A stretch of 32,097 nt of DNA from positions 1 through 32,097 of the forward strand of contig CALIKL010000024.1 of the NCBI GenBank assembly GCA_938018055.1, read 5' to 3'. The DNA is from an uncultured bacterium. GTDB lineage: Bacteria; Bacteroidota; Rhodothermia; Rhodothermales; UBA10348. The translations under genes and the position numbers were made by a program. Positions 1-8,643 of this stretch are shown here, piece after piece. The notes beneath the pieces were generated by a model. That model did no database searches, was not told the DNA's origin, and saw only the letters and a list, made by a program, of their open reading frames with translations. Each line of letters opens with the position of its first letter. Positions within the stretch are counted from its first letter, which is position 1.

Positions 1-118
1 GAGACGCCCCGATATTCTCCAGCGTTTCCTTCATGCATCCACACTGACGGCATTTGGTCAGGTCCATCCCCGCTTGGAGTTCGGCTCGGATTTTCTCAAT
101 CGGCTTCGGACCCGTCAT
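1..118 (-). CDS. N-terminal part of a small Cys-motif protein (cut by window edge)
   Basis: A minus-strand reading frame starts at ATG 118-116 and stays open to the window edge, giving 39 codons. It begins MTGPKPIEKIRAELQAG and contains a tight cysteine cluster, K-C-R-Q-C-G-C-M, at about residues 22-29. A GGAG ribosome-binding site lies about 12 nt upstream. The C-x2-C-x-C spacing suggests metal or cluster binding, but I do not recognise the family with certainty. It lies downstream of the decayed metal-transport genes on the same strand. The 270 nt between it and the ATPase remnant hold nothing I can support. Confidence 0.5.
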   Translation of the reverse strand, partial: MTGPKPIEKIRAELQAGMDLTKCRQCGCMKETLENIGAS

Positions 119-388
119 GCTCTTTTGGCTCCTTTGCTTGGAAATGTTATATTGAGGCACTTCCAGCGAATTCACTAATGCGCAAACGCAGAGGTCGCTT
201 TTAGCCGTAAGGAACAGGCGCATGATCCGCAGCCCCGTTTGATCGCTCGGCGCCTTGAAAAATTCGACATACTTGTATATGGCTCGAATGGTTCTATGCA
301 GCACGAAGTGTATATTCTGCTTGCCGGATTGTCGAGGGCATCGGATCGCAATTCAGAAAGAGGCGGGTCTTCGCAAGGGCCCTGGATT

Positions 389-879
389 TTATAACCGCAC
401 CATTGCTACCCGCAACCCGTTCGCCATCGCCAGGAGCTTTGACCCTTCATGGGTAACAACCGCAATAGTCACCGACATGATGCCTATAAGGGCCGAGGGA
501 ATCAGCACGGCAAGTATGAGGAGCGAAAAAACAATGTTCTGCAACCCGATCCACCTGCCTGTGTTACCGAGATTGATCGCATAAACTACCTTGGTAAGAT
601 CATCCGTCATCAGCGCTATATCGGCGGCTTCTATGGCGGCATCGGCCCCGGCTGTGCCCATGGCAATCCCCACCAGGCTCTGGTCAGCGCCGGGGAATCG
701 TTGATGCCATCACCCACCATGGCCACCGCACCATACGCCTCCTCCAGTTCTTCTATGATCTTATCTTCCGGCCTGAAATCTGCCCTTACCACATCTATGC
801 CCAGCTCCTTGGCAATGGCCTTGGCCGTCATTTCATTATCGCCCGTCACCCTGATGACTTTGACTCCTATCCTGTGGAG
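389..879 (-). pseudogene. Remnant of heavy-metal P1B-type ATPase (C-terminal third)
   Basis: Two minus-strand frames together give the end of a CadA/ZntA/CopA-like ATPase. The first reads from the hydrolytic hinge (VTGDNEMTAKAIAKELG) to the MVGDGINDSPAL motif. The frame then shifts by one base near 680 (GCCTGGTGGGG in place of an expected GCCGATGTGGGG) and continues as VGIAMGTAGADAAIEAADIAL, two membrane helices and a normal C-terminus ending near 389. The N-terminal metal-binding domain, the CPC helix, the actuator domain and the DKTG phosphorylation site are absent. The 5' end joins a DUF302 fragment directly at about 879-880. The fragment cannot encode a working pump. Confidence 0.85.
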
Positions 880-1099
880 AAATCTTGATGTCCTTGTCGA
901 GCAGTTGGCTGGCGTACCTGGCGTTGCAGATTTCGATGATCTTCAGGGGATGCCGCGAGAATCCTTTTTCTGCCAGCATCGCCGCCACATCGTGTGTGTG
1001 CAGAACGAGGAAGCCCTTTTCGCCTGCCTTCTGCTCGGTGGCCGTGACGGCCTCGTCAAATGATTTGTCGGCAGATACTGTTTGCTCAAATCCATTCAC
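880..1099 (-). pseudogene. Truncated DUF302-family protein
   Basis: The frame starts at GTG 1099, overlapping the stop of the preceding CDF remnant in a GTGA arrangement, with an AAGGAG site just upstream. The product shows DUF302 features: a 'GFLVLHTHDVAAMLAEKG' stretch and 'IIEICNARYASQLLDKD'. The usual C-terminal strand (about 40 residues including the LPC motif) is missing because the sequence switches at about 880 into the middle of a P-type ATPase in another frame. DUF302 proteins are small domains often found beside metal or redox genes. This copy was probably cotranscribed with the czc genes before truncation. Confidence 0.75.
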
Positions 1100-1845
1100 T
1101 TGTTGCTCTCCTTTTCCGCAAATCGTCTGACCGCAGAGACACCCTCTGGATCAACGCCACCAAGGAGTCGAGTGAACACCCCCTTGGCGGATTGCCACAC
1201 GATGCGGAAGATGGCGGCGGTGATCAACAGTCCAATGACCGGGTCCGCCACTGGATAACCAAGCCAGACTCCTACAGCCCCAAAGAGCACAACTTAACGT
1301 GTGAACCCATCGGCACGGGCGTGGTAACCGTCAGCGATCAGCGCGGCGCTACCGATCTCTTTGCCACCCTTTATATGAAACAAGGCGACCGCCTCATTGC
1401 CGAGGAAACCAAGCTACAATCACGACCCATAGACGCTTTACTAACTGCAGGTGGAAAAGATGATCCACCGAGGCGTAGCCCACCAGGATGGCGCTAAACA
1501 GGATGGTGAGGACGATGGCCACGCCCTGTCAGGTCTTCCACACGACCATAGCCGTAGGTGAATCGGTTGCTTGGTTTCCAGCGGGCCACCCTGAAAGCGA
1601 CCCGCAGTGGCACAGCAGTGGCCGCATCACCGAAGTTGTCAATGGTGTCAGCCAGCAGCGCCGCCTGACAGGAAGACGATCACAACCTGAATCAGGGCTG
1701 TGGTCAGCAGACCAACCAATGACCACTTGATCGCTCATAGGCCTCGGTGGGGGGTCAAAATGATTGGATCGATGACGCCATGAGTATGGACATGAGCACC
1801 AGGTTGATGATCGTGTTCGTGCGCCTGGCTGTCCTGATTCATCAT
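1096..1845 (-). pseudogene. Decayed cation diffusion facilitator (CzcD-like)
   Basis: The gene starts 27 nt after czcA, with a His-rich N-terminus (HEHDHQPGAHVHTHG) typical of CDF transporters. Several independent lesions follow. A TGA at 1737-1735 replaces a Trp expected in the RGxWAIKWS region. There are frameshifts near the TGYGRVEDL stretch (about 1528) and near 1400, and a TAA at 1296-1294. Recognisable pieces are IVFLSGG, FTYGYGRVED, VAIVLTILFSAILVGYASVDHLFH, GFLGNEAVA, ALIADGYHARADGFT and ADPVIGLLITAAIFRIVWQ. CDF proteins exchange Zn/Co/Cd for protons at the inner membrane. Nonsense changes together with frameshifts argue for true decay rather than one sequencing error. Confidence 0.88.
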
Positions 1846-1872
1846 TTCACTTCACGGCTTTAGGTTTCCACC

Positions 1873-4800
1873 TCAAAGACGCTCCCTGTCAAACCAGCGA
1901 TAGATTGCAGGCAGGACCAGCAGCGTGAGCAAAGTGGATGTGATGAGTCCGCCGATGACGACCGTCGCCAGCGGTCGTTGCACTTCCGCACCCGTTCTGC
2001 GGGAAAGAGTCATTGGGATGAACCCCAGGCTGGCCACCAGCGCCGTCATCACCACCGGACGCAAACGCACGAGCGGCCCCTTGACGATGGCATCCTCCAG
2101 CGGTATTTCCCACTCGCGGAGTTGGTTGATGAATGTCACCATGACCACGCCGTTGAGCACCGCGACGCCAAACAGGGCGATGAAACCGACCCCGGCCGAA
2201 ATGCTAAAAGGCATGCCCCGCAAAAGAAGAGCAAAAATGCCGCCCGTCAGCGCAATCGGCACGTTCAGATAAATGAGCAGAGCCGGGCGGACGGAGCCGA
2301 ACGCCATGTAGAGAATCACGAAGATGACCAAGAGCGTGACGGGCACTACAATCGCCAGCCGCCGCGTCGCCCGTTGGAGGTTCTCGAACTGCCCGCCCCA
2401 CTCCAGGTAATACCCGGCGGGCAGGCTGACCTGAGTCCTAATGCGCTCCGCAGCATCGGCGATGAAACTGCCCAGGTCTCGGCCTCGCACGTTGCATTCC
2501 ACCACGATGCGGCGTTGAATATCTTCGCGGCTCACCTGTGCCGGACCACTGCTGATTTGAATGTCGGCAAGCTGAGCCAAAGGGATCAGTCGACCCTGTG
2601 GATCGGCCACGGGAATATTAGCCAGCGCCCGGGGGTCGGCGGCCACCCGCTCCGGCAGTCGCACGACCAGATCGAATCGCCGCTGGCCTTCAAAAATCGT
2701 GCTCACCACCTTGCCTACGCGACTCGCCTGGACGACATCGAGCACATCCGCCGCATTGATCCCATAGCGCGCGATCCGCTCGCGATCCACCACGATGCGG
2801 ATCATTGGGAGCCCGGCAATCTGTTCCACCTTGATATCCGCGGCGCCGGGAACGCTCCCGAGGAGGCGGGCGATCTCATCGGCTTTCGATTTGAGCCCAT
2901 CTAGATCTTCGCCGAAAATCTTTACAGCTACATCGGAACGCACTCCTGCGATCAATTCGTTGAAGCGCATTTCAATCGGCTGGGTGAACCCAAAGCCTGA
3001 GCCGGGCACTTCGCGCTCTAAAGCCTCTTTCATCTTCTCGATCAGCTCTTCCTTGGTTGTAGCCGTCTTCCACTTGCTGCGAGGCTTCAAGATGACGAAG
3101 ACATCCGACAGCTCGATGCCCATTACGTCCGTGGCCACTTCCGGGCTCCCGGTCCGCGAGACGACTTTGATCACTTCGGGGAATCGGCTGAGCACCTGCT
3201 CGATGCGGATCGTTGAAGCGACCGACTCACTCATAGCTACGCTCGGCAAGCGCCAGGCATTCACTACGATGTCCCCCTCATCGAGCCGGGGAATGAACTC
3301 CCGGCCAAGCCGTGGAGAGACCGCGAGACTCACCAGAAAGAGCGCGACGGTCACTGCCACGGGGACCCTCGGATGCGATATGACCCACCGGAGCATCGGC
3401 GCATACACATGGTGCATCGCCCGCATCAAAAGGGTTTCTTTTTCACTCAATTGCTTGGTGAGGAAGAACGAGACGAGGACCGGCATCAGCGTCATGGCGA
3501 GAATCATCGCTCCGATCAGCGCAAACACCACCGTATAGGCCATCGGCTTGAACATCTTGCCTTCGATGCCCACCAGCGACAGGATGGGAATGTAGGCGGC
3601 AATGATGATCATCTCCCCGAACTGACTGGCGCGGCGCACTTCCAGGCTCGCGTCTCGAATGATTTCGATCCGCTCCGCCGGTGTCAGCGGCCGGCCGACC
3701 CCCCGGCCCCTTTCGCCCAGTCGTCGCACACAGTTCTCCACGACGATGACCGCTGCATCTACAATGAGCCCAAAGTCAATGGCGCCAAGGCTCATCAGAT
3801 TCGCCGAAATATCAGCCGTGCGCATGCCGGTGAAGGCCATGAGCATCGAGAGGGGAATGACGGAGGCCACAATCAGCCCGGCGCGGAAATTCCCCAGAAA
3901 AAGAAAGAGCACCGCGATGACCAGCAATCCGCCTTCGACCAAATTGTTGCGCACGGTGCGAATGACGCGGCTGACGAAATCCGCCCGGTCATAGAACGGC
4001 ACAATGCGCACACCCGGCGGCAGGGATGGCTTGATCTGCTCAATCATCTGTTTGACACGCTGGACCACGTGGCTGGCATTCTCTCCGGCGAGCATCTGGA
4101 CCATGCCGACGACGGTTTCTCCCTTCCCCTCAGCCGTCGCTGCGCCGATGCGGAGCATCGCACCTTCGCCCACCTCACCGAGCTGGCGGACGTAAATGGG
4201 TGTCCCATCCGCTCCGACATCCACAACTACGTTCTCCACATCATGCATACTGCGAACGAGCGCTTCGCCGTGAATGATGTACTGCTCCTGGTTATGCTCG
4301 ATGTACCCGCTGCCGGCGTTGGCGTTGTTGCGTTCCAGGGCTTCAAAGACCTTACTGAGGGGGATGCGGTAGGCGACCAGCTTCTGCGGATCAATGACCA
4401 CATGATACTGCTTGGCCAATCCGCCCCACGTGTTGACTTCGACCACGCCCGGCACGGAGCGGAGACGGAACGCGATCTGCCAGTCCAAGATCGTCCGCAA
4501 CTCCATCGGACTGTAGCCGTCGCCTTCGACCGTGAAGTGGTAGACTTCGCCCAATCCCGTCGTGAGCGGACCCATTTCCGGTCGCCCATATTGCCGCGGA
4601 ATTTGCTCGACGGCCCGTTGGAGGCGCTCGCTGACCAATTGCCTTGCGAAATACCGGTTGACGCCGTCTTTGAAGATCACCGTGACAGCGGACAGGCCGT
4701 AGCGAGAGACCGAGCGAATCTCCTCAAGGCCCGGCAAGCCGCTCATGGCAGCCTCGATGGGATAGGTGAGGAACTGTTCCACCTCCACCGGTCCCAGCGC

Positions 4801-4959
4801 GGGCGCTTTGGTAAGAATCTGTACCTGAACGGGGGTAACATCGGGCACAGCATCAATTGTTAGATTGCGCACGCTGTAAGCCCCGATCCCCACCAGCAGT
4901 AGCGTGACCACGATGATCAGGAAGCGATACTTCAGTGAGAATTCGATAATTTTGTGCAT
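1873..4959 (-). CDS. czcA: CzcA-type RND heavy-metal efflux pump
   Basis: This 1028-residue protein has the usual length and layout of the heavy-metal RND family. It has an N-terminal helix (about residues 13-30), two large periplasmic loops (about 35-335 and 555-860) and two blocks of membrane helices. The TM4 signature DFGLIVDAAVIVVEN (about residues 400) has the acidic residues of divalent-cation (Zn/Co/Cd/Ni) CzcA-type pumps and differs from Cu/Ag CusA. It would drive proton-coupled export of metal through a CzcB/CzcC tripartite complex. It is the third gene of the czcCBA operon, separated from czcB by 232 nt, and is followed closely by a CDF remnant. Sequence and ends look intact. The exact metal is inferred. 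Confidence 0.95.
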   Translation of the reverse strand: MHKIIEFSLKYRFLIIVVTLLLVGIGAYSVRNLTIDAVPDVTPVQVQILTKAPALGPVEVEQFLTYPIEAAMSGLPGLEEIRSVSRYGLSAVTVIFKDGVNRYFARQLVSERLQRAVEQIPRQYGRPEMGPLTTGLGEVYHFTVEGDGYSPMELRTILDWQIAFRLRSVPGVVEVNTWGGLAKQYHVVIDPQKLVAYRIPLSKVFEALERNNANAGSGYIEHNQEQYIIHGEALVRSMHDVENVVVDVGADGTPIYVRQLGEVGEGAMLRIGAATAEGKGETVVGMVQMLAGENASHVVQRVKQMIEQIKPSLPPGVRIVPFYDRADFVSRVIRTVRNNLVEGGLLVIAVLFLFLGNFRAGLIVASVIPLSMLMAFTGMRTADISANLMSLGAIDFGLIVDAAVIVVENCVRRLGERGRGVGRPLTPAERIEIIRDASLEVRRASQFGEMIIIAAYIPILSLVGIEGKMFKPMAYTVVFALIGAMILAMTLMPVLVSFFLTKQLSEKETLLMRAMHHVYAPMLRWVISHPRVPVAVTVALFLVSLAVSPRLGREFIPRLDEGDIVVNAWRLPSVAMSESVASTIRIEQVLSRFPEVIKVVSRTGSPEVATDVMGIELSDVFVILKPRSKWKTATTKEELIEKMKEALEREVPGSGFGFTQPIEMRFNELIAGVRSDVAVKIFGEDLDGLKSKADEIARLLGSVPGAADIKVEQIAGLPMIRIVVDRERIARYGINAADVLDVVQASRVGKVVSTIFEGQRRFDLVVRLPERVAADPRALANIPVADPQGRLIPLAQLADIQISSGPAQVSREDIQRRIVVECNVRGRDLGSFIADAAERIRTQVSLPAGYYLEWGGQFENLQRATRRLAIVVPVTLLVIFVILYMAFGSVRPALLIYLNVPIALTGGIFALLLRGMPFSISAGVGFIALFGVAVLNGVVMVTFINQLREWEIPLEDAIVKGPLVRLRPVVMTALVASLGFIPMTLSRRTGAEVQRPLATVVIGGLITSTLLTLLVLPAIYRWFDRERL

Positions 4960-5191
4960 CCTAACACCTTTGTGCTTGCTTCGGCGTTAGAGGGTGGATA
5001 AGAGGGCCAACCAACGCCATGCCGAACTTGGAAGCCATTGATATGTACAATGCTCTCAAGAAGTGCATCGAAGAGGCAGCCAGAGTCAATGTCGCGACCA
5101 AATTGGAATTGAAGGTCGGCGAACTTGATGAATCCAAAAATCCCGAAGCTCCTCGGCAAAGCGATTACGCTCTTGCGATAGTTGAACCCAC
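4960..5191. other. czcB-czcA spacer with doubtful short ORFs on both strands
   Basis: This 232-nt spacer is unusual, because czcB and czcA normally abut. A minus-strand frame starts at GTG 5195, overlapping the czcB stop by GTGA, and runs 87 codons into czcA (to 4932). A plus-strand frame, ATG 5019 to 5240 (73 codons), starts MPNLEAIDMYNALKKCIEEA and is more helical and hydrophilic. Neither is a family I recognise. The translational coupling favours the minus frame, and amino-acid composition favours the plus frame. Either one, or neither, may be real. Confidence 0.3.
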
Positions 5192-6487
5192 TCACGACTC
5201 ACCTCCAATCTGTTCCCGCAGCAGTGTGGATTTCAAGTAAAAGCTCCCTTGCGTCACGACCGACTCGCCTGCTTTCACCCCGCTCTTGACTTCGACCCAC
5301 CCGTCGCTCTGAGTTCCGAGTTGGATATCGCGTCGTTGGAACCGCGTGTCGCCGACTTTCACAAACACCACCGACCTGTCGTCAATCCGCTGAACTGCCA
5401 CTGCAGGAATCATCACCGCTTCTCGGCCTCTCGGCGTAGGAATGTGAATCGTGGCAAACATCTCCAGTTTCAGCCGACCATCGGGGTTAGGTACCTCGCA
5501 ACGGACTTTAGCCGCGCGCGTCTTCGGATCAAGAAAGTCGCTCACGTAGGTGATCTTCCCGATGAACGATTCGCCAGGATAGGCATCGAGGAGTACAGTT
5601 ACTTGCTGACCTTCGTGAATCGAAGCAATGTCCTTTTCATAGACATCCGCCTGTACCCACACAGTGGAGAGATCAGCAATCGTGAAGAGTTCGCGGTCAG
5701 TCTCCACCACCTCGCCTTCAGCGACATCGTACTTGATCACGATCCCGTCAAAGGGCGCGCGAAGGACGCTGTGAGAAGCCTCGCGGTGATACTGCCTGTG
5801 CGTTTGCGTTTTGAGCTTCTCCAGATCCGCCTCGGTCAGCCCGAACCGATGCAGCTTTTCCTCGACCCTGGCGATCTCAGCCTTTTGGCTGTTGATCGAG
5901 GCCAACGCTTTCCTGTACTCGGCGTTTCGCCGCTCGTATTCGGCTCTCGCTACAGCCCCGAGTTCGACCAGATTTTGCGCTCGCTCGAGCGAGCGTTTGG
6001 TCACGTCCGCCTCCGCATTCGCATTCTCCAAGGCGGCCACAGCGCTCAGATACTCGCCGACCAACTCACCCAGCTCGATAGTGTCGTAGCCGAGGAGCGG
6101 CTGCCCGGCGCGCACGCGGTCTCCCAGCCGCACGTAGACCTTCTCGACTCGACCCCGAGCCAGCGGACGAATATGGGCCACGCGCGTCTCGTTCGGCCCT
6201 ACGACCCCCGTCGTTTGAATCGTTTGCAGGACGGTCCTGAGTTGCGCCGCTTCAAGCCCCAGTCCAATGTTCTGCTGAGCAGCAGTGTCGAGCGTCACCA
6301 CACTCGGATTATTTGCTTCCAAGATGTCCTCATGACCACTCGCCTCGTCGTGTGTGCCCGGCCAATGTAAGCCCAACCATGCTATGACGGCGATTACGAT
6401 CAGGAGAAATACCGCCCAGAGGATAATAATCATCCGGATTTTGCTCCTTCTTTCGATCCACGCCTTGATATTTGTCTCACTCTTCAT
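5192..6487 (-). CDS. czcB: CzcB-type periplasmic adaptor (membrane fusion protein)
   Basis: I place the start at ATG 6487 (MKSETNIKAW), which follows a GTAAGGGGG site and lies just past the czcC stop. The longer open frame up to 6589 runs back into czcC. The 431-residue product has one N-terminal membrane anchor (about residues 18-40), then a barrel-sandwich/lipoyl half (ARGRVEKVYVRLGDRVRAGQPLL). A long coiled-coil hairpin follows (about 140-215), then the returning lipoyl half (VLRAPFDGIVIKYDVAEGEVV) and beta-barrel and membrane-proximal domains. It bridges the CzcA pump and the CzcC channel. A His-containing segment (HDEASGHED) near residue 55 could bind metal. Confidence 0.93.
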   Translation of the reverse strand: MKSETNIKAWIERRSKIRMIIILWAVFLLIVIAVIAWLGLHWPGTHDEASGHEDILEANNPSVVTLDTAAQQNIGLGLEAAQLRTVLQTIQTTGVVGPNETRVAHIRPLARGRVEKVYVRLGDRVRAGQPLLGYDTIELGELVGEYLSAVAALENANAEADVTKRSLERAQNLVELGAVARAEYERRNAEYRKALASINSQKAEIARVEEKLHRFGLTEADLEKLKTQTHRQYHREASHSVLRAPFDGIVIKYDVAEGEVVETDRELFTIADLSTVWVQADVYEKDIASIHEGQQVTVLLDAYPGESFIGKITYVSDFLDPKTRAAKVRCEVPNPDGRLKLEMFATIHIPTPRGREAVMIPAVAVQRIDDRSVVFVKVGDTRFQRRDIQLGTQSDGWVEVKSGVKAGESVVTQGSFYLKSTLLREQIGGES

Positions 6488-6497
6488 ACGAACCCCC

Positions 6498-7898
6498 TTA
6501 CCTAATTGGTCCGCCGATAGCGCGCTCCAGCTCCACCAGCGCCAGGTAGTATTCCTTGAGCACCTCGGTGTAGGCTTTCTGCGTATCAATCAACCGCCGC
6601 TGCTCATTGATCACGTCAAAGACGCGCAGCTCGCCAAGGTTGTACGCCGCACGAATGATGCGCAGATTATCTTGTGACTGCCCGAGAACTCGCTGATTGA
6701 AAATCTCCAACGCCCCTCGCGCCGATTCATACCGGCTGTAACCCGCATGGACTTCCCTCCGTACCACCTGCTCGACAAATTGCCGGCGCAACCGGGCGGC
6801 TTCTCGTCGGGCGACGGCGGCTTGAATGGTGCCTTGATTGCGATTGCGCACGGGCAGCGTGATGGACACGCCGGCGGAGAATAGATCGTCAGTATCGCGA
6901 ATCGGAACCAATGCTCCTCTTCCGTTCATTCCAAACTGATCGAAGCGCGAGCCGACTCGTGCATAGCGGGCGAAGCCGATCAGATTGGGGATGGCTTCGG
7001 CCTGGGCCAGCCGAACTTCCGCCTCTCCGAGTTTCTCTTCAAGTCCTGCAGCTTTCAGGTCAGGTCGTTCGCTGAGAGCTCGCTCGATCGCTTCGGCGAG
7101 CGAAATCGTCACCGGCAGTACGCTCAAATCCCCGCTCAGCCGAAGCGGTTCATCCAGGTTCATCCCCGCCAGCATCTTTAGTTCCAGGATGGCGCGGGCA
7201 ACGTGATTCTCAAAGAGCAGCCGGTCTGACTCGATACGACCAATCTCCACTTGGAGTAATCCCTGTTCAAATGGCGCAGCTTCGCCTTCACGCACGCGGA
7301 GTTGAGTGAGCCGATAGTCCTGCTGATTTAATTCTAACAACCGCACGGCAGTTTCCAGATTCCGCACCGCCGCCAGCGCTTCACCATACCGCGCTTTGAT
7401 GTCGGCTTTCAGTTGACGCTCGCGGTCGGCGATTTCCAGTTGAGCGAGTTCCACTCCAAGCTGCGCTACTTCCACCCGGCACTCTCGTTTCCTGCCAAGT
7501 TCAAATGTATGGACATAGCCGAGCGTCAACTCCCGCTCGCCCGAACTGCCCAGGATGGAACCGTTGGTCACGCTCACTTCAAATCCGGGATTCCGACGAA
7601 ATCCGGCCTGCAGAAGTAATCCTTTGGCTTCGGTGATTCGTTGACGCGCGGCTTGAAGCTCGGCGTTCCGCGCGAGTGCCATTTGGATGAGCCCCTCTAC
7701 GCTCGTGCCTCTCACCGGATCAACATACTTCGTCATGAGGGTACTCACGTTCGAGTTTTCCCTAGGATCAGAGCCTCCTGCATCAGGTCGCCGGTCAACC
7801 GACTGAGACTGTGCCTGGACATAAGGCACAATCGGCCGGATGACCAGACAGAAAAAGAACGATAGAAACATAGACTTTTTGAACCGTTTCCGTTTCAT
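6498..7898 (-). CDS. czcC: CzcC-type outer-membrane efflux channel (TolC family)
   Basis: This 466-residue protein has a signal peptide (MKRKRFKKSMFLSFFFCLV, with cleavage near VQAQS) and two outer-membrane-efflux repeats. These are rich in coiled-coil heptads (GLIQMALARNAELQAARQRI near residue 65; SLAEAIERALSERPDLKAA near 270). It is the outer-membrane exit duct of the RND efflux complex. It is the first czc gene, with an ACGGAG site before ATG 7898, and its stop lies 11 nt before the czcB start. A small Cys-rich gene lies 175 nt upstream on the same strand. Length and ends look complete. Confidence 0.93.
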   Translation of the reverse strand: MKRKRFKKSMFLSFFFCLVIRPIVPYVQAQSQSVDRRPDAGGSDPRENSNVSTLMTKYVDPVRGTSVEGLIQMALARNAELQAARQRITEAKGLLLQAGFRRNPGFEVSVTNGSILGSSGERELTLGYVHTFELGRKRECRVEVAQLGVELAQLEIADRERQLKADIKARYGEALAAVRNLETAVRLLELNQQDYRLTQLRVREGEAAPFEQGLLQVEIGRIESDRLLFENHVARAILELKMLAGMNLDEPLRLSGDLSVLPVTISLAEAIERALSERPDLKAAGLEEKLGEAEVRLAQAEAIPNLIGFARYARVGSRFDQFGMNGRGALVPIRDTDDLFSAGVSITLPVRNRNQGTIQAAVARREAARLRRQFVEQVVRREVHAGYSRYESARGALEIFNQRVLGQSQDNLRIIRAAYNLGELRVFDVINEQRRLIDTQKAYTEVLKEYYLALVELERAIGGPIR

Positions 7899-7923
7899 AC
7901 GCGCTCCGTAATTTTTTTGTGAA

Positions 7924-7940
7924 CCGAGCGGATCGCTCGG
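7924..7940. promoter_or_regulatory. Inverted repeat in the czcC leader
   Basis: CCGAGCG-GAT-CGCTCGG is a perfect 7-bp inverted repeat lying 26 nt upstream of the czcC start, between it and the Cys-rich gene. It could be a regulator operator or a stable hairpin in the leader. No T-run follows on the minus strand, so it is not a standard terminator. Confidence 0.45.
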
Positions 7941-8073
7941 CCATCACCGAAGACCCCAGGTGCTTCCTTCATTCGATAGGTGAAGGATGGTATGCTCCTC
8001 CCGTATCAGATGAACTCACGCACCACTGCTTATTGCAGCAGGGTGAATCGCCATCGAGTGGTGAACAGCAAGA

Positions 8074-8424
8074 TTAGGAGAAGCTCGGGGGATGATCGGG
8101 TGGGTCGCTCGTGGGCCACACTAAGTCTTTAAGCGCTTCTGAGGTGACTTCCACGGAGGTTTTATCGTCAGGGGAAATAAAGATCAACTGCGGCACAACA
8201 TGATGGCAGCAGCAGAAACACTCGTCCTCCAGCGGGGAATTCGAGTTCTGAGGATGATGCTCTTGTTCGGCGAGCGTGAGTGAAGTCACGCCCTGGCCTG
8301 CACAACTCTGATCCGTCAACGCCAGCATCGGCATCCCTGGGAGATCCTCCGGGCAGAGCCCCGGCGTCAGCCAATCGGTTGCCGGAATCAACAGCAGGAT
8401 AATGACCACCGCCAATCGGAGCAT
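8074..8424 (-). CDS. Small secreted Cys/His-rich protein upstream of czcCBA
   Basis: The 116-residue product has an N-terminal hydrophobic signal (MLRLAVVIILLLIPATDWL) followed by a short region with scattered Cys, His and Asp. It includes a striking D-E-C-F-C-C-C-H-H cluster at about residues 67-75. It lies on the same strand as czcCBA, 175 nt upstream. A periplasmic role in metal binding or sensing, analogous in position to CzcI/CnrX-type accessory proteins, is an inference. I see no homology to those proteins. The C-terminus (VWPTSDPPDHPPSFS) looks disordered. Confidence 0.65.
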   Translation of the reverse strand: MLRLAVVIILLLIPATDWLTPGLCPEDLPGMPMLALTDQSCAGQGVTSLTLAEQEHHPQNSNSPLEDECFCCCHHVVPQLIFISPDDKTSVEVTSEALKDLVWPTSDPPDHPPSFS

Positions 8425-8440
8425 AAGATTTGGAGCCGTA

Positions 8441-8469
8441 ACACTACCACAGTGTACTCCTCAGGTCAA
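8441..8469 (-). promoter_or_regulatory. Candidate promoter/operator of the Cys-rich gene
   Basis: On the minus strand a TTGACC box (8469-8464) precedes a dyad ACACT-GTGGT-AGTGT (8455-8441), 16 nt before the ATG. A dyad just downstream of a -35 box resembles metal-responsive MerR- or CopY-type promoters, but the -10 match is poor. No regulator of either kind is in the window. Confidence 0.3.
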
Positions 8470-8643
8470 CGACCTTTCAAAATCTCCCACGAGGACGCCC
8501 TCGCGTAGCGTCTCAACAGATGTTCAACATAGCCGTAATCGGATGCAATAACGGTCAGACAACCATTGCATTTGATCGAACGTCCAGATTTCTTCCCGAT
8601 AGGGGAACTTTTCGAATGAGACCAGTAATGTGGAGGACACCGA

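Noticed and set aside
1735-1737. In-frame TGA in the CDF gene as a possible selenocysteine codon
   Set aside because: It stands at a Trp, not a Cys, position. The gene also has a TAA and frameshifts, so decay is the simple explanation.
3373-4863. 496-codon plus-strand open frame
   Set aside because: It is fully antisense to czcA, is rich in His and Arg in the way typical of reverse-strand shadows, and has no recognisable domain.
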